Made by a program: the position numbers and the translations under genes
Shown here: one piece after another, positions 11,224-21,718 of the stretch
Layout of the letters: every line of letters begins with the position of its first letter
Numbering within the stretch: the stretch's first letter is position 1
Notes under the pieces: generated by a model
The model's database searches: none
Seen by the model: the letters and a program-made list of their open reading frames with translations, nothing else
What the model was told of the DNA's origin: nothing
Assembly: GCA_021186555.1 (NCBI GenBank)
Contig: JAJKFL010000008.1
Span: 20,019,936-20,083,935, forward strand
From: Reticulitermes speratus
Taxonomy: Eukaryota > Arthropoda > Insecta > Blattodea > Rhinotermitidae
Length of the DNA: 64,000 bases
Reading direction: 5' to 3'

Positions 11224-12054
11224 GAGATACCCAGATAGGACAATTGGTATCGTGCCATAAGTGCGAGTGGGGCACCTCACGAATACTGTTAAGAAGTATA
11301 ACCACCTGAGCCAACCTGCTTGGTTCCTAGTCTCTTACTTTGAGGGAAGGATATACACAGAACACAAATGTTTGAAAATCAAATTTTTTGGAATATAATG
11401 AGTGGCCTAGAAATCAATTAAAAGTTTAGTAAAATGTACAGTAAAATAAGTTAACTGACTTTTGGGCCAGCCTCTACATATATGGTCCTAAAATGTACAT
11501 AGCAGGTGGAGAATGGAGAATATTACATAACAAAGAACTCTGTGACATATACATATCTTCTAGTAGTGCTGTAAGTGATAAAATAAGGGAGGTTGCAAAG
11601 GGCTCTTCTTAGGTATGTTCATTAACCCTACACGTGTTTCGGCTGCAACAGAGCCATCATCAGGGGTTCAAGGTCACGTTCACTTTAACATTCACTGTTC
11701 CATTTGGTATCACCACTTATACACCACAATGTATGTCAATTTTCTGTTAACAGTTGATAACACTCACTGTTTTCGTTTATACAACCTTATCTTTTAAATG
11801 TGTGACATAGGTTGGTTTCGTCTTGGGTTAAAAACATAAAAGCTGATAATACAATGTCGTTAAAAGTTGTTAAAAATTATTAAAAATTGCTGGCAATTGG
11901 TTTGTACACAAATATTGTTGTCCGTGCCATGTTTTCGTTATTGGAGTGTTGTTGGTGTGGCTGTCACTGACTGTCCTGTCGTGGTTGTGTTAGGTACAAC
12001 AGTAAACACATCGTAAAATCTTGAAAACCTATCTTTTTGAAGATGGAGAAAGGC

Positions 12055-12083
12055 GGGGGGGGGGGGGGGGGGGGGGGGGGGGG
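12055..12083. repeat. Poly-G run of 29
   Basis: An uninterrupted run of 29 G lies in the intron before the polyglutamine exon. It could form G-quadruplexes in DNA and in the pre-mRNA; the exact length in an assembly is not reliable. Confidence 0.85.
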
Positions 12084-12279
12084 AATACTCGTAGATGGAA
12101 CTTAGAAAGTTGTAAAAATGGGGGTGGATGGAACTGCCTCAGAGATAACGTTCAATAGCAGGCTTTGATTTTACTACTCCTGTATCATCAGGTTCTCTTA
12201 TTAGTAGCTAATTACTCAGTCATTCTGTTGATAACACAGATACTAACACACTGAGAAATGTGAATTCCTCCTGTTCTAG

Positions 12280-12382
12280 GACTGTGCCAGTCTCCAGAGG
12301 ACAGCAGCAGCAGCAACAACAGCAACAACAGCAGCAGCAACAACAACAACAACAACGCCAGCAGCAAGAAGAGATTGCGAAG
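12280..12382 (+). CDS. Cda5: Cda5 exon: polyglutamine linker
   Basis: Acceptor CCTGTTCTAG, donor AAG|GTGAAG; phase 2 in, phase 0 out. It encodes TVPVSRG, then a glutamine run of about 18 residues made of mixed CAG and CAA codons, then RQQQEEIAK. Mixed codons argue for a selected or older Q tract and not a fresh pure CAG expansion. The next in-frame codons run into TAG just after the donor, which supports the chosen donor. Confidence 0.82.
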
Positions 12383-12688
12383 GTGAAGACATAGCTGATA
12401 TCAGTTTTATATGCAGTGAAGTTGAGACTATTGCTATTCAGTCTTTAACTACATAACGTCGTAAAAATCCAAGTATAGAAAATGCCATCCATACCATTAA
12501 TTGCTTTGTTCAAATGACAGTTCTCGCATTTAAATAATTATTCGGGTTTTGCTGCACTGACTCATTTTACCAATGATATCACACAAGCCCAAATGTGCAA
12601 AAATCACAGAGTTACTGTGTCTAAATTTCATTGTCTCCTTGTGTGAAATTAAAGTTACATTACAGTGACTATAAATCATTACTCACAG
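12383..12688. other. Cda5 intron, nothing else seen
   Basis: Short AT-rich intron of 306 bases, GTGAAG to CTCACAG. Confidence 0.8.
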
Positions 12689-12835
12689 CACCAGCTGTAT
12701 GCTGACGACCTGGGTCCAGCTGAGGAAGTGGAGAATGATCGGCAACAGAGAGTGTACAGAGGTCAGCCCTCGACGGTTGGACAGGTCGCAAGGGACAGAG
12801 ACGGACTCCGGCACCAGGTCACCAACGCAATTCCA
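12689..12835 (+). CDS. Cda5: Cda5 exon: charged linker
   Basis: Acceptor TTACTCACAG and donor CCA|GTAAGT; phase 0 in and out (49 codons). It encodes HQLYADDLGPAEEVENDRQQ and continues as a charged, disordered-looking segment ending NAIP. No domain is recognised. It belongs to the gene because the splice sites are strong, the phases fit both neighbours, and its GC-rich codon use stands out from the AT-rich intron around it. Confidence 0.85.
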
Positions 12836-13630
12836 GTAAGTACATGAAGTATCCTACTAACACACATTGATAAGTATCAGAATCAGGATTACAGAGGTGA
12901 AATGTGCTTATGTCAAAAGCCTCACAGGCAGTGCCAACATACGACAAATCATTTTACAGTTAACACCAAACCATGTTATGTTTTAGACAGCCATAAACAA
13001 GGGCAGATCCTGTTCGATTCTGCACACAATATTAGTCTTTATATTCGTGTGCTGCACACACAGATCTATTATTGTGAAACAGATATTAAAATATAAAAGG
13101 TCAGAAATGAATTTTCCTTGAATTGCATTATGTTTTCACAATTACTAAAAAGCTCCAAATAAAAGTTTCAGATCATTATGGCAACTATATTTTCCATTAT
13201 ATGTCATTTTCTACAATGCTGTAGTAAAAAGTTATGAAAAAATATGATTTGAGTTATATGTGAGGGAGGGGACTGTACTGGACCAATTTGAACCAATACT
13301 GAACTTTCTCAATAACTTTCGATGTAGACACCCAATACCAATATCATAAAACTTCATTCAGTAGTTTCAGTTGTGAAATAAGCAGACAGGCAGAACCTTT
13401 TTATCATGCTCTCATTTCATGTACAAAAGTCTGCCTTTTTCTTTTCTGTGTGTTACTTAACTTATGTCAAGGAATAATCAATTAGACACTATAGCTAACT
13501 CTTTTATCAGTATTTTGGTAACTTACATTGTGAAACTGCAACCCCTTACAGGATTTACAAATGTTAAGATAAGACTAACAAATTATACTTAGACAAAACA
13601 GAGAGTAAATGTGGTGTGACATGATTGCAG
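12836..13630. other. Cda5 intron, nothing else seen
   Basis: AT-rich, no repeat or open frame of interest. Confidence 0.8.
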
Positions 13631-13710
13631 GCTCCCACTGGCAGAGTTGCCAGTGGAGAGAAGATTGGTGTAATATCATTTGGAACCCAGCAGCAGCAAC
13701 AACAATACAG
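13631..13710 (+). CDS. Cda5: Cda5 exon: short linker with Q6
   Basis: Acceptor CATGATTGCAG, donor TACAG|GTCTGT; phase 0 in, phase 2 out. It encodes APTGRVASGEKIGVISFGT followed by six glutamines and a tyrosine. The donor is less ideal than others in the gene. It joins in phase to the exon at 17437. Confidence 0.82.
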
Positions 13711-13725
13711 GTCTGTCCGCCTTTC

Positions 13726-13762
13726 ATTATTATTATTATTAGTAGTAGTAGTAGTAGTAGTT
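13726..13762. repeat. (ATT)n(AGT)n compound microsatellite
   Basis: ATT units run straight into AGT units a few bases after the donor at 13710. Confidence 0.85.
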
Positions 13763-14027
13763 TGATGCTTCATTTACTTGTAGAGCAAATACTCAAGGAG
13801 GCATTATTTTTAGTGGTTATTAAATCATGGGTGATGAAATGGGTGAGAAACGTACCATGCAGGGGGAAACAAATTTTTGGTTAGAAACCCATAAAGGAAC
13901 CCACTATTTTGAAGACATGTACATAGATGGGAGGACAATGTTAAAATACATCACAGATAAATAGTGATTTGTTCAAAAAGTGATAGAAATTTCTCCCTAA
14001 ATGAATTGCCATGAAATACAAAGATAC

Positions 14028-14056
14028 ATATTATTATTGTTATTATTATTATTATG
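14028..14056. repeat. (TTA)n microsatellite
   Basis: Short TTA/ATT array with one TTG interruption. Confidence 0.8.
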
Positions 14057-16026
14057 AGATATTCAAGGATTTGCAGAAAGCTGGCAAACAACTGCATTGT
14101 ACAGTCCAATTATGAACGAAAAGCTCTTCAAATACTGTAGTTATGAATTAGCTACTCAAAATAAAAATCACAGATTTTTAATGTGTTTCAATTGACTGTA
14201 AAGGGTGCTTAATGCAGATGCTACTCAGCATGGGAAACTGTGACATAAAATAATTGTTATTTCTAAAGAGTGTCCTCCATGTGCTAAATAACAAAATCGT
14301 TTTACTGACGTTAATCATGCTACAGTTTCTCATGTAGTAATATTTAATTTAGTTGCCATTGTCTGTGAGTCTGTGAGCCACAGCATTGTGAACATTGTTG
14401 ACACTTTTTGGTACAAATTATTCTTAACTTCGTTATGTCAACAAACATAAGGAATAATTGATAAAGCAGTTGCTTTTGTAAATAACTTCTGTAATTTTCA
14501 ATTTGACTGTACAATGTTCAGTTTTGAGATTGTTCATAATTAGAATTAATTTGTTTATGGCAGAACAAAGTTGAAAAGGCTTGCAAAATTTTGAAACATC
14601 AAGAACATTATAGATTAGCTAATAGTGAATATAGGTAGTCCTTGTCTATTCTAAGGCACTCTCTGATTCTGATAGAGTGAGAAACACAATAAAGAATCTG
14701 TTTAGGACAGCCAGTCTCTGCACCCAGATTCACGTGCAAGATATTCCAAATAGAAACAGGATAATAATCATTAAACTGTTTATGTTTTATAATTGAGCCT
14801 CAAAGCCATACATATTTGACATTTAACAAATTGTTCTTTAATTGTTCATACTTTGTTTTGCCCTGACCATCTCATGTACATCTCCGTTCACACATAAATA
14901 GACATGGTTAATATATAGGGCCACATTTTATTTTACAGAGGGAGGGTTCTTGTTGAATAAAAGTTTATGAGTTTAACTTAAATTTCCAGCAATTATTCAT
15001 CCAGTATTTCCTTTTAAATCAGTCAAATACAGAATATTAGTGTGTTCTGGTGAGTGATGCAGTGCAGTCTAATATAAATTTATCAACATGTTGGAGGTAG
15101 TTTTATCCTGAAGATGGAGGGAGCAAGTACCTCCGAGTCTTTGGCAAATTTATAACTGACTACATCACATTACGTCCCAGAAGACAGTGGTCTTCAGACA
15201 GACTGACATGCGAACGTCTAATTTCAGAGTCAGATACTAATTTCTTACAAGTCAATGACTGAACACCCATGAATTTTTCATCACACAAGAAAGAATGTAT
15301 TCATCAATGATACCTTTAGATATATTTGGAAAAGTGTGGACTCAATGTAAGGAATATTATGGGAAAATTCTGTTCAAAATTAACATGGTACGTCCCATGC
15401 CAGTGTCGGCTGAGGCTTTTACTCTTCCAGTGTCAGTTATTATAGGAAACATTTTGCTGCATGTCCAACACTCACTATGAGCACAAGGTGTTTAAACTAT
15501 ATTGTGTATGGCACATCTCAGTCTGTAAGCTAAAGTGAATATCTTAATGCATAAGAAATTCTGTGTCTAAAATAATGAAAGAGTTACAAAACTGGAATTT
15601 ACAATCCTTTGATATGTAAATATGTAAATTTTGAGTGAATTTACCCATCCTATCTCCCCAGTGAAACAATTCAAATAATGAACAGGCTTTCCTTTCTTTA
15701 TGAATTAGTTAAACAAATTAAAATATTACCGAAGTCTTGTTGCAATTAAAGTAAAGATAAAATTATGTCTCTAGTAAGTACTTTGATTTAATACTATAAC
15801 CTATACAGCCTGTACTATAGCAACTTCCTGTTTTAGTTTGTCTGTATCACAAAAGTCCAGTACAGCTACATACAACACAAAATACCGTTTCCATTCTCCC
15901 TGAAGGACACTCATTGTCAGCACATGACTGCGGGTACAAAACGAAGTACTCCTCAGCAAATAAAGTCACATGCTACACTCTTGTTTTAAATAATGTAGCA
16001 TAAGAAGATTACTGTTTCTTGGACTT

Positions 16027-16146
16027 GATGCCACCATGTTGTCTGGTAGAAATTCCCCCATGTTTCATAGTAACCTGAATACATAGGCAGAAGGTAATTC
16101 CAGAAAAATAGCAAATTTCTACTAGACTACATGGTATCACATCCCA
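16027..16146. repeat. Foldback repeat
   Basis: GATGCCACCATGTTGTCTGG then TAGAAATTC faces AAATTTCTACTAGACTACAT and GGTATCACATC. The same arms recur at 62716-62775, so this is one family. Confidence 0.65.
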
Positions 16147-16223
16147 GAGTAGCATTCTCCACAGCTTCTGATGTCAGAAACTCAAATCTCGCAACTAAGT
16201 AAGATCTGAAGACTACAGGCTCC

Positions 16224-16389
16224 TGGGATAAGACACTGTTTAATTGGTAACTTGTTAGTGACGTTTCAGAGGAGCTTACTGCTTCTACATCCGAGGTACA
16301 ACTTTTTCGACTACCATGAGCAACAATGCAGCAAGCTCCTCTGAAACATCAGTAACACATTACCAGTCAAAATGGCGTCATATCCCAGA
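16224..16389. repeat. Foldback repeat (about 60-bp arms)
   Basis: Left arm 16224-16282 and right arm 16328-16389 pair over GGTAACTTGTTAGTGACGTT / complement and AGAGGAGCTTACTGC / GCAGCAAGCTCCTCT with a few mismatches. The 45-base loop has no known motif. Confidence 0.8.
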
Positions 16390-17436
16390 TGACTGAAATC
16401 TTTATCCAAAGTGCAGTGAAAACCTCATATCACAGAAGCATAAAGCCTGGATAACTTAAAGAATTCATTGTACAGATCACTAAAAACGGTAACTTTGCAT
16501 AATATACAAACTCACTGGCAGAACCTCCATACAACTAAGTATCTGTAAGTAGCTCTTCAAAATTTAAGATAAGAAGAGAACAGTTTAAGAGAGTACAAAT
16601 ATATGTGCACATACAGTGTTTCAAACTATCACCCTTTCATGCAGGTTATAGGTGAATAATTTAAAGCAAATAATCACTGCTAACAGCACCTGCAATAAAA
16701 AACTAGACATACACATCAGCATTAAGAAAACAGGATTTTGTCATATAAAGTATATATGTCGGTTCATATTCCATCAAACTCACTTGCCTTTTATCTTGCT
16801 GAATTATTGCCATCAACTTTACTAGGCTCACAAAATTTCTAACATTACAGAAGTTATATTGCTGTTTTCTTAATTTATTCAGCTGTCTCAGTAAAATATA
16901 TATGAAGGATGAAGTAAATAATGTCCCAAAAACATAAATTTATGAAAGTAGCTCGATTCAGGTCTTTCTAAAGCAAGCAACAAATTGCATTTAGAAAAAC
17001 TGAGTTCCCTAATTACCAACTTCCTGTTAAACATTATTTAAATTCTTGTTTTTAATAAGAATAAATTTAACCCACAAGCAATTTTCACTGATATGTATGA
17101 ACAGTTTCACTGTGAATAAAAAAAAATACACAAGTGACGTAAGTTTTTATGGTGTAGTTCCTTTCATAAGGATTGTATTGATGAATAAACTTGAAATACT
17201 GGAGAGTACCTTTATATGAATATGCCTGCTGAACTTTTCAAAGGAATTGTCAAAAACATGGAGGTTTTGTCAGATATATTCATTGTCTCTTCTTCTTTCT
17301 TAATATAATGTGTGCCGATATCAAAATGTGTAAACTCTTTCTGAGTTGCGAAAACACCTACTGTACATAAAAGACACACCCTTGAACCTAGATTCTGGTG
17401 GTTAATTGAGCGTTTTCTGAACCAACCGCTGCTTAG

Positions 17437-17523
17437 TTTTGACGAGGTGACTCTGGACGACAACTTCCTCCTGACCAATGAGACACACCACGGCAGAAGA
17501 GAGAAGCGGCAAACAAGATACAG
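17437..17523 (+). CDS. Cda5: Cda5 exon: linker with furin-like site
   Basis: This short exon was found by reading the intron. The acceptor is CCGCTGCTTAG and the donor ACAG|GTAACAG; it enters and leaves in phase 2, exactly as needed between the exons ending at 13710 and starting at 21719. It encodes FDEVTLDDNFLLTNETHHGR followed by REKRQTRY. REKR matches the R-X-K/R-R pattern of furin-type convertases, and NET is an N-glycosylation sequon. Because it is phase-symmetric it could be skipped without a frameshift. Acceptor choice is the least certain point. Confidence 0.75.
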
Positions 17524-18074
17524 GTAACAGCTGTTCATAGCCGAGACACTGATGACTCTTCATTCTCAACTGTCCTAGACATCCTCATAGGCGGCCTGTT
17601 GTATTCTGTCTACAAACCTAACCTTACTTAATCCATGCACTATAGAAAACCATTTTCAAAACTGTAAACGTTTGTATGTCTTATGGCTCCAAACTCAATG
17701 TAATTATTCTGCATGAATGCTTCTCAGCATGCGTGGCAACCATGATATATCTTTCCAGTCTTCTATAAAAATCAGTATAGATTCTTCACAAACATCCTAA
17801 ACCCAGTTAATTTACAGAATTCTCATAATTTAAAATCTTCAGATAAACACCACATAACTACTAAGTTTAAATTTTAAAATAAAATAGGTACAAAGAGTAG
17901 GTATTAATATTTCAATATAATAAACATTACATACAACTTCAAAATTCCTTGATTCGCAAAACTGATTAAAATATAGAGTACATCACAAAAAAAGTGAGGT
18001 GGCAAAATTCACTGGTAACTTCCACGTATTTAAAACTTATTTTAACTGGCAATATTGTGTCAACTAAGCCAGAT

Positions 18075-18290
18075 ATTTCAGATCGTAAAGTGACTGGCCA
18101 CTGGCCAGATAACCAGGATTCAATTCCCAGCAGTGATAAAGATTTGTTCTTCATCATCATATTCCAACTGGCTCAGGAGCCCACCCAGTCTCCTACAAAA
18201 TGTATAATGGAAACTCTTTGCTCAAGGGTAAAGTGGCTGGAACTTTAAGCTAACCACAAACCTCCATTTAATGAGAAGGTTTGGAATAAA
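18075..18290 (+). mobile_element. SINE family B copy, degenerate
   Basis: Contains AACCAGGATTCAATTCCCAG (B box), then GGCTCAGGAGCCCACCCAG and AAAGTGGCTGGAACTTTAAG in the family B order. The A box is poorly kept. Confidence 0.5.
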
Positions 18291-21048
18291 TACAACTTTG
18301 CCTCCACTACCTTACATGCCTTCATGGTCTTGGTGCTTATGCACAAAGACAGCTTTACCATCCATGTTTAATGACAAAACACAATTATGTATAATCTCTC
18401 CACGACCCCACACACCCTCATGTAGGCATAATGATAACTTCAGTTTATGCTCTTAATTACTTGTGACAGCTCACTACTCTTCTTTGAGTGCATGTAGAAG
18501 TTCTCTGTTTACTTTGTTAAAAACTTTTAAATTTCATGTTATGTCTGCATAAATATTTACATTTCTCTTGTCTTTCAAAATGTGTAAGGTTTCTTGTAGC
18601 AGTTTCCTGATCAATAGCTAAAAATGGTGTGGGGCTTGCAAAAAATACCCACATATGGGTACATTCATCTTATTTTGTCCCTTGAACCACTATATTCACA
18701 TCACCTTCAATGGAACAGCATGTAATGAACTATTTCCTGGCCTGGAAATTAACCCTCTGTATCTTAAATGTCTAAAACTGTACCCTGGTAAACTGTCTTC
18801 TCCACACCCATTAATCACAGCTCCATGAAATTTCTGTAATAAACTGTCTAACAACACTCTTATAAGAGAGCTTTTAACAGTTCTTCACAATATTTATGAG
18901 ATATTTACGTGCTTACATTATAAATATATATGCATGTGAATAAAATTCATTTCAGTAGCTGATTTGTATATAAATTCAAGGCTGTGTTCTGTTACATTAA
19001 ATCACCCTATGGGAGAGAATAAACACATTATACATTAACAATTACTTGTCTCATTAGATAATCTTCTGTCATTAGATCAGACTTTGTTGGATTAAATGCT
19101 GTAGAGACTGTTGTAAAAATTGACCTGGGGAAAAGATTTATCAGAAAAACACAAGTTTTTCAAGCAGTATATTCAATTCTTTATTCAGCAACATAACTGT
19201 GAATTTGGACTTTGAAGCTTACTTATTTAAACCTAAATGCCCACTACAGCTTAGATAATTTATAAACATGAATTAAATGTAACAAAAGTATTTTACAACC
19301 AATCTTTATTTGGCACTTTAAGCGGGCATCAAAAGAACACACAAGAACCTTGATACCTCCCATCAGTACTGAAAGAAATTGCGTGAAAACATTTTTACTA
19401 CAATTACACATATAGTGATAATTTTGATTCTGCTATGAAATTAAGTTACATGACATAAAAATACAAAATGATGATAAAGATATCAATTCTAACCTGTATA
19501 AGTACTGCAGTGACTTTGTGTTCATATTTGCTCCATAAATCCAATAAAGTCTGACAACTAAAAAAGCCATAACACTTTTTTGTTTGAAGAGTGGTCCAAA
19601 TATCTGAAACCCTTAAACTGTACCCAAGATATAAGTAATAAACAAGATGCACTGCTTAGTATGATTAGGAAATGAAAAAGCTACAACAATCTACTTAGTA
19701 ATGTATAATATTTACATAATGATTTTAAGTTTCATATTTCATTACTACCTCTCTATAAGGAAACATAAATTATGTAATTTCTATATGCTCTCAACATACA
19801 AACATTTGCTCTGTTTCTTCATTCACAGCAATCACTCAAAAAGTGACACTCTGTCTAGGTTACCAGAAGCCAAAGACATCAGGCATAGAGTTACCATGTT
19901 GTGTCACAAAAAAAGAATGTTTTGCAGTCTGAAAGAACTCACTCTCCAATAATTTGTAATGATCATAAATCCAATCAACATTTTCTTTAACCATTTTAAA
20001 AATACAACGCCTAACTAGCACTAATTGGTCATATTGAATATTTCACAAAACTATAACATACTTTTACTTGATGCTTTTCTGTACTTGAGAATATGTATAA
20101 TCAAGGGGTATGATTACTGGTAAATTATGAACAGGAAACTATTTGGAAAAAAACATTCATGGCCTAATCGAGTCTTTTGCTTGGAGGGACTGAGAAAAAC
20201 CATGAAACCTCTCAGCCACGATAGCTGGTGACCTAGCTGAAATTTGAAACACAAATACAAAGCTAGAGTGTTACTGGTACAACATTTTCAGTACCTTTGT
20301 TTGTCACTTTATCAAATATTGCCCTTAGTTTAAGAAAAGTTGTGCATTATTGGACAGACCAAATTATATGGAAACAAAGGTGTTGAATAATTTGATCAGA
20401 TATTTTTGCAACCACTCTTCAAGGAATGGCAGTGCTAGCAACATGAAATCCCAATATATAAACTATTGTTCCACAGAACGGGAACTTCCTAAACCCCATA
20501 TCCGTGTAAATAACAACTTCATGAATGTAAACTAGCACAAATGTAAATACTAAACCACTAATCTATATTAATAATGAATATGCACAGAACTTTTTAACAA
20601 CCAAATGCAACAAGATGTTGGTCAATGGATATGCTACCACACTTATTTTACTGCATCTCCACTTACATAAGACACTTTATTTTCTACAGGTATAGATCAA
20701 AATATAACGCATGAAATCCTTAACTACTCGTCAAAAGAATGGCTCTGCATTAATGGTAATATACTGAAAGCAAAGTGTTTTAATGAGTTTCTAATTTAAT
20801 AATGACAGCAATTTAGTAAGCTTTTGTGGATGCTCTGTTATACACAGAACAATGAAAACATTCTTCCACTCTGAGCCTACAGTTCAGCAAAATTTCTTAT
20901 GGTTTTCTCACCATAACAATAATTTGTACATTACACATATTTATTACAAACTAATGCGACCATAATTGAACTGGTCAGTTGGAAAACAGAACATGTACTC
21001 GTCTTAGCTGTGGGCCATATTCATTTTAGTGGCTAACCTATCAATTGT

Positions 21049-21265
21049 AGCACGTATAGCTTAGTCTGTATAGTGTTAGACTATGGGCTGGACAATATAC
21101 TTCAATCTCTGGCAGGGGTAAGAGAATTTCTCTTCTCCAAAACGTCCAGACCAGCCCTCAGGGCCACTCAACTTATGATTCGATGGGTACCAGAGGTTCT
21201 TTCCCTCCAGGCAAAGCAGCTGGGGCATCAAGCTGACCACTCACTACCATCTATTGCTGAAGTTC
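21049..21265 (+). mobile_element. SINE family B copy
   Basis: TATAGCTTAGTCTGTATAGT (A-box region), then TCAATCTCTGGCAGGGG, TTCTCTTCTCC, GTCCAGACCAGCCCTCAGGG and AAGCAGCTGGGGCATCAAGC. It lies about 450 bases before the giant exon. Confidence 0.65.
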
Positions 21266-21718
21266 TGAATGAGTTGAACTGTACCTCTACTCCCTCTATA
21301 TCCCTTCATGGCATGAACAGGGACACATTTATCTTTACCTGTTCAATTACGCTATTGGTGATTTGTTTAAACTTTTAAATACATAATAATTAAATTAACA
21401 AGATAAATGATAGTTGCAGAGCTTTGGTATTCATCACAAATAGCACTTCCGATATAATACTGCTTATTAAATCTTCATCATACACAACGTAACAATGAAC
21501 ACTTTCACTTGCATTCACAAGTTTACAGTCTGGTATGGTTTCTGAATACATTTATGCTACACCAATCTGATTATACTAACATTAATAATAACTGACTATA
21601 AAGCATGTGTACCTATAATTGCTTTAAAATGAAGTTAATTTGTGAAACAATATTCCAAGTAAAAAGAAATGCGAACTGATAGAGTTTTATTTTCTCTCGT
21701 TTCCGGTTCAAACACCAG

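Larger units (their letters stand above)
9993..12279. other. Cda5 intron with minisatellite and poly-G
   Basis: Contains the 61-bp array, the 29-base G run and, near 11630, a CACGTGTTTCGGCTGCAACA block followed by ATCATCAGG. That block is similar to sequence beside the foldbacks at 52.3 and 60.9 kb. Confidence 0.85.
13711..17436. other. Cda5 intron with foldbacks
   Basis: Contains microsatellites at its start (13726, 14028) and the two foldbacks at 16027-16146 and 16224-16389. A segment at 15060-15200 (CTGAAGATGGAGG, ACATCACATTACGTCCCAGA) resembles the 16027 family. Confidence 0.75.
17524..21718. other. Cda5 intron
   Basis: Holds two SINE family B copies (18075, 21049). The rest is AT-rich and featureless; a further phase-2 symmetric exon could be hidden, but I see none. 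Confidence 0.75.

Noticed and set aside
10466-11309. Three long overlapping open frames of 191-264 codons
   Set aside because: They are the same 61-bp repeat read in three frames, within an intron; no domain and no independent coding signal.
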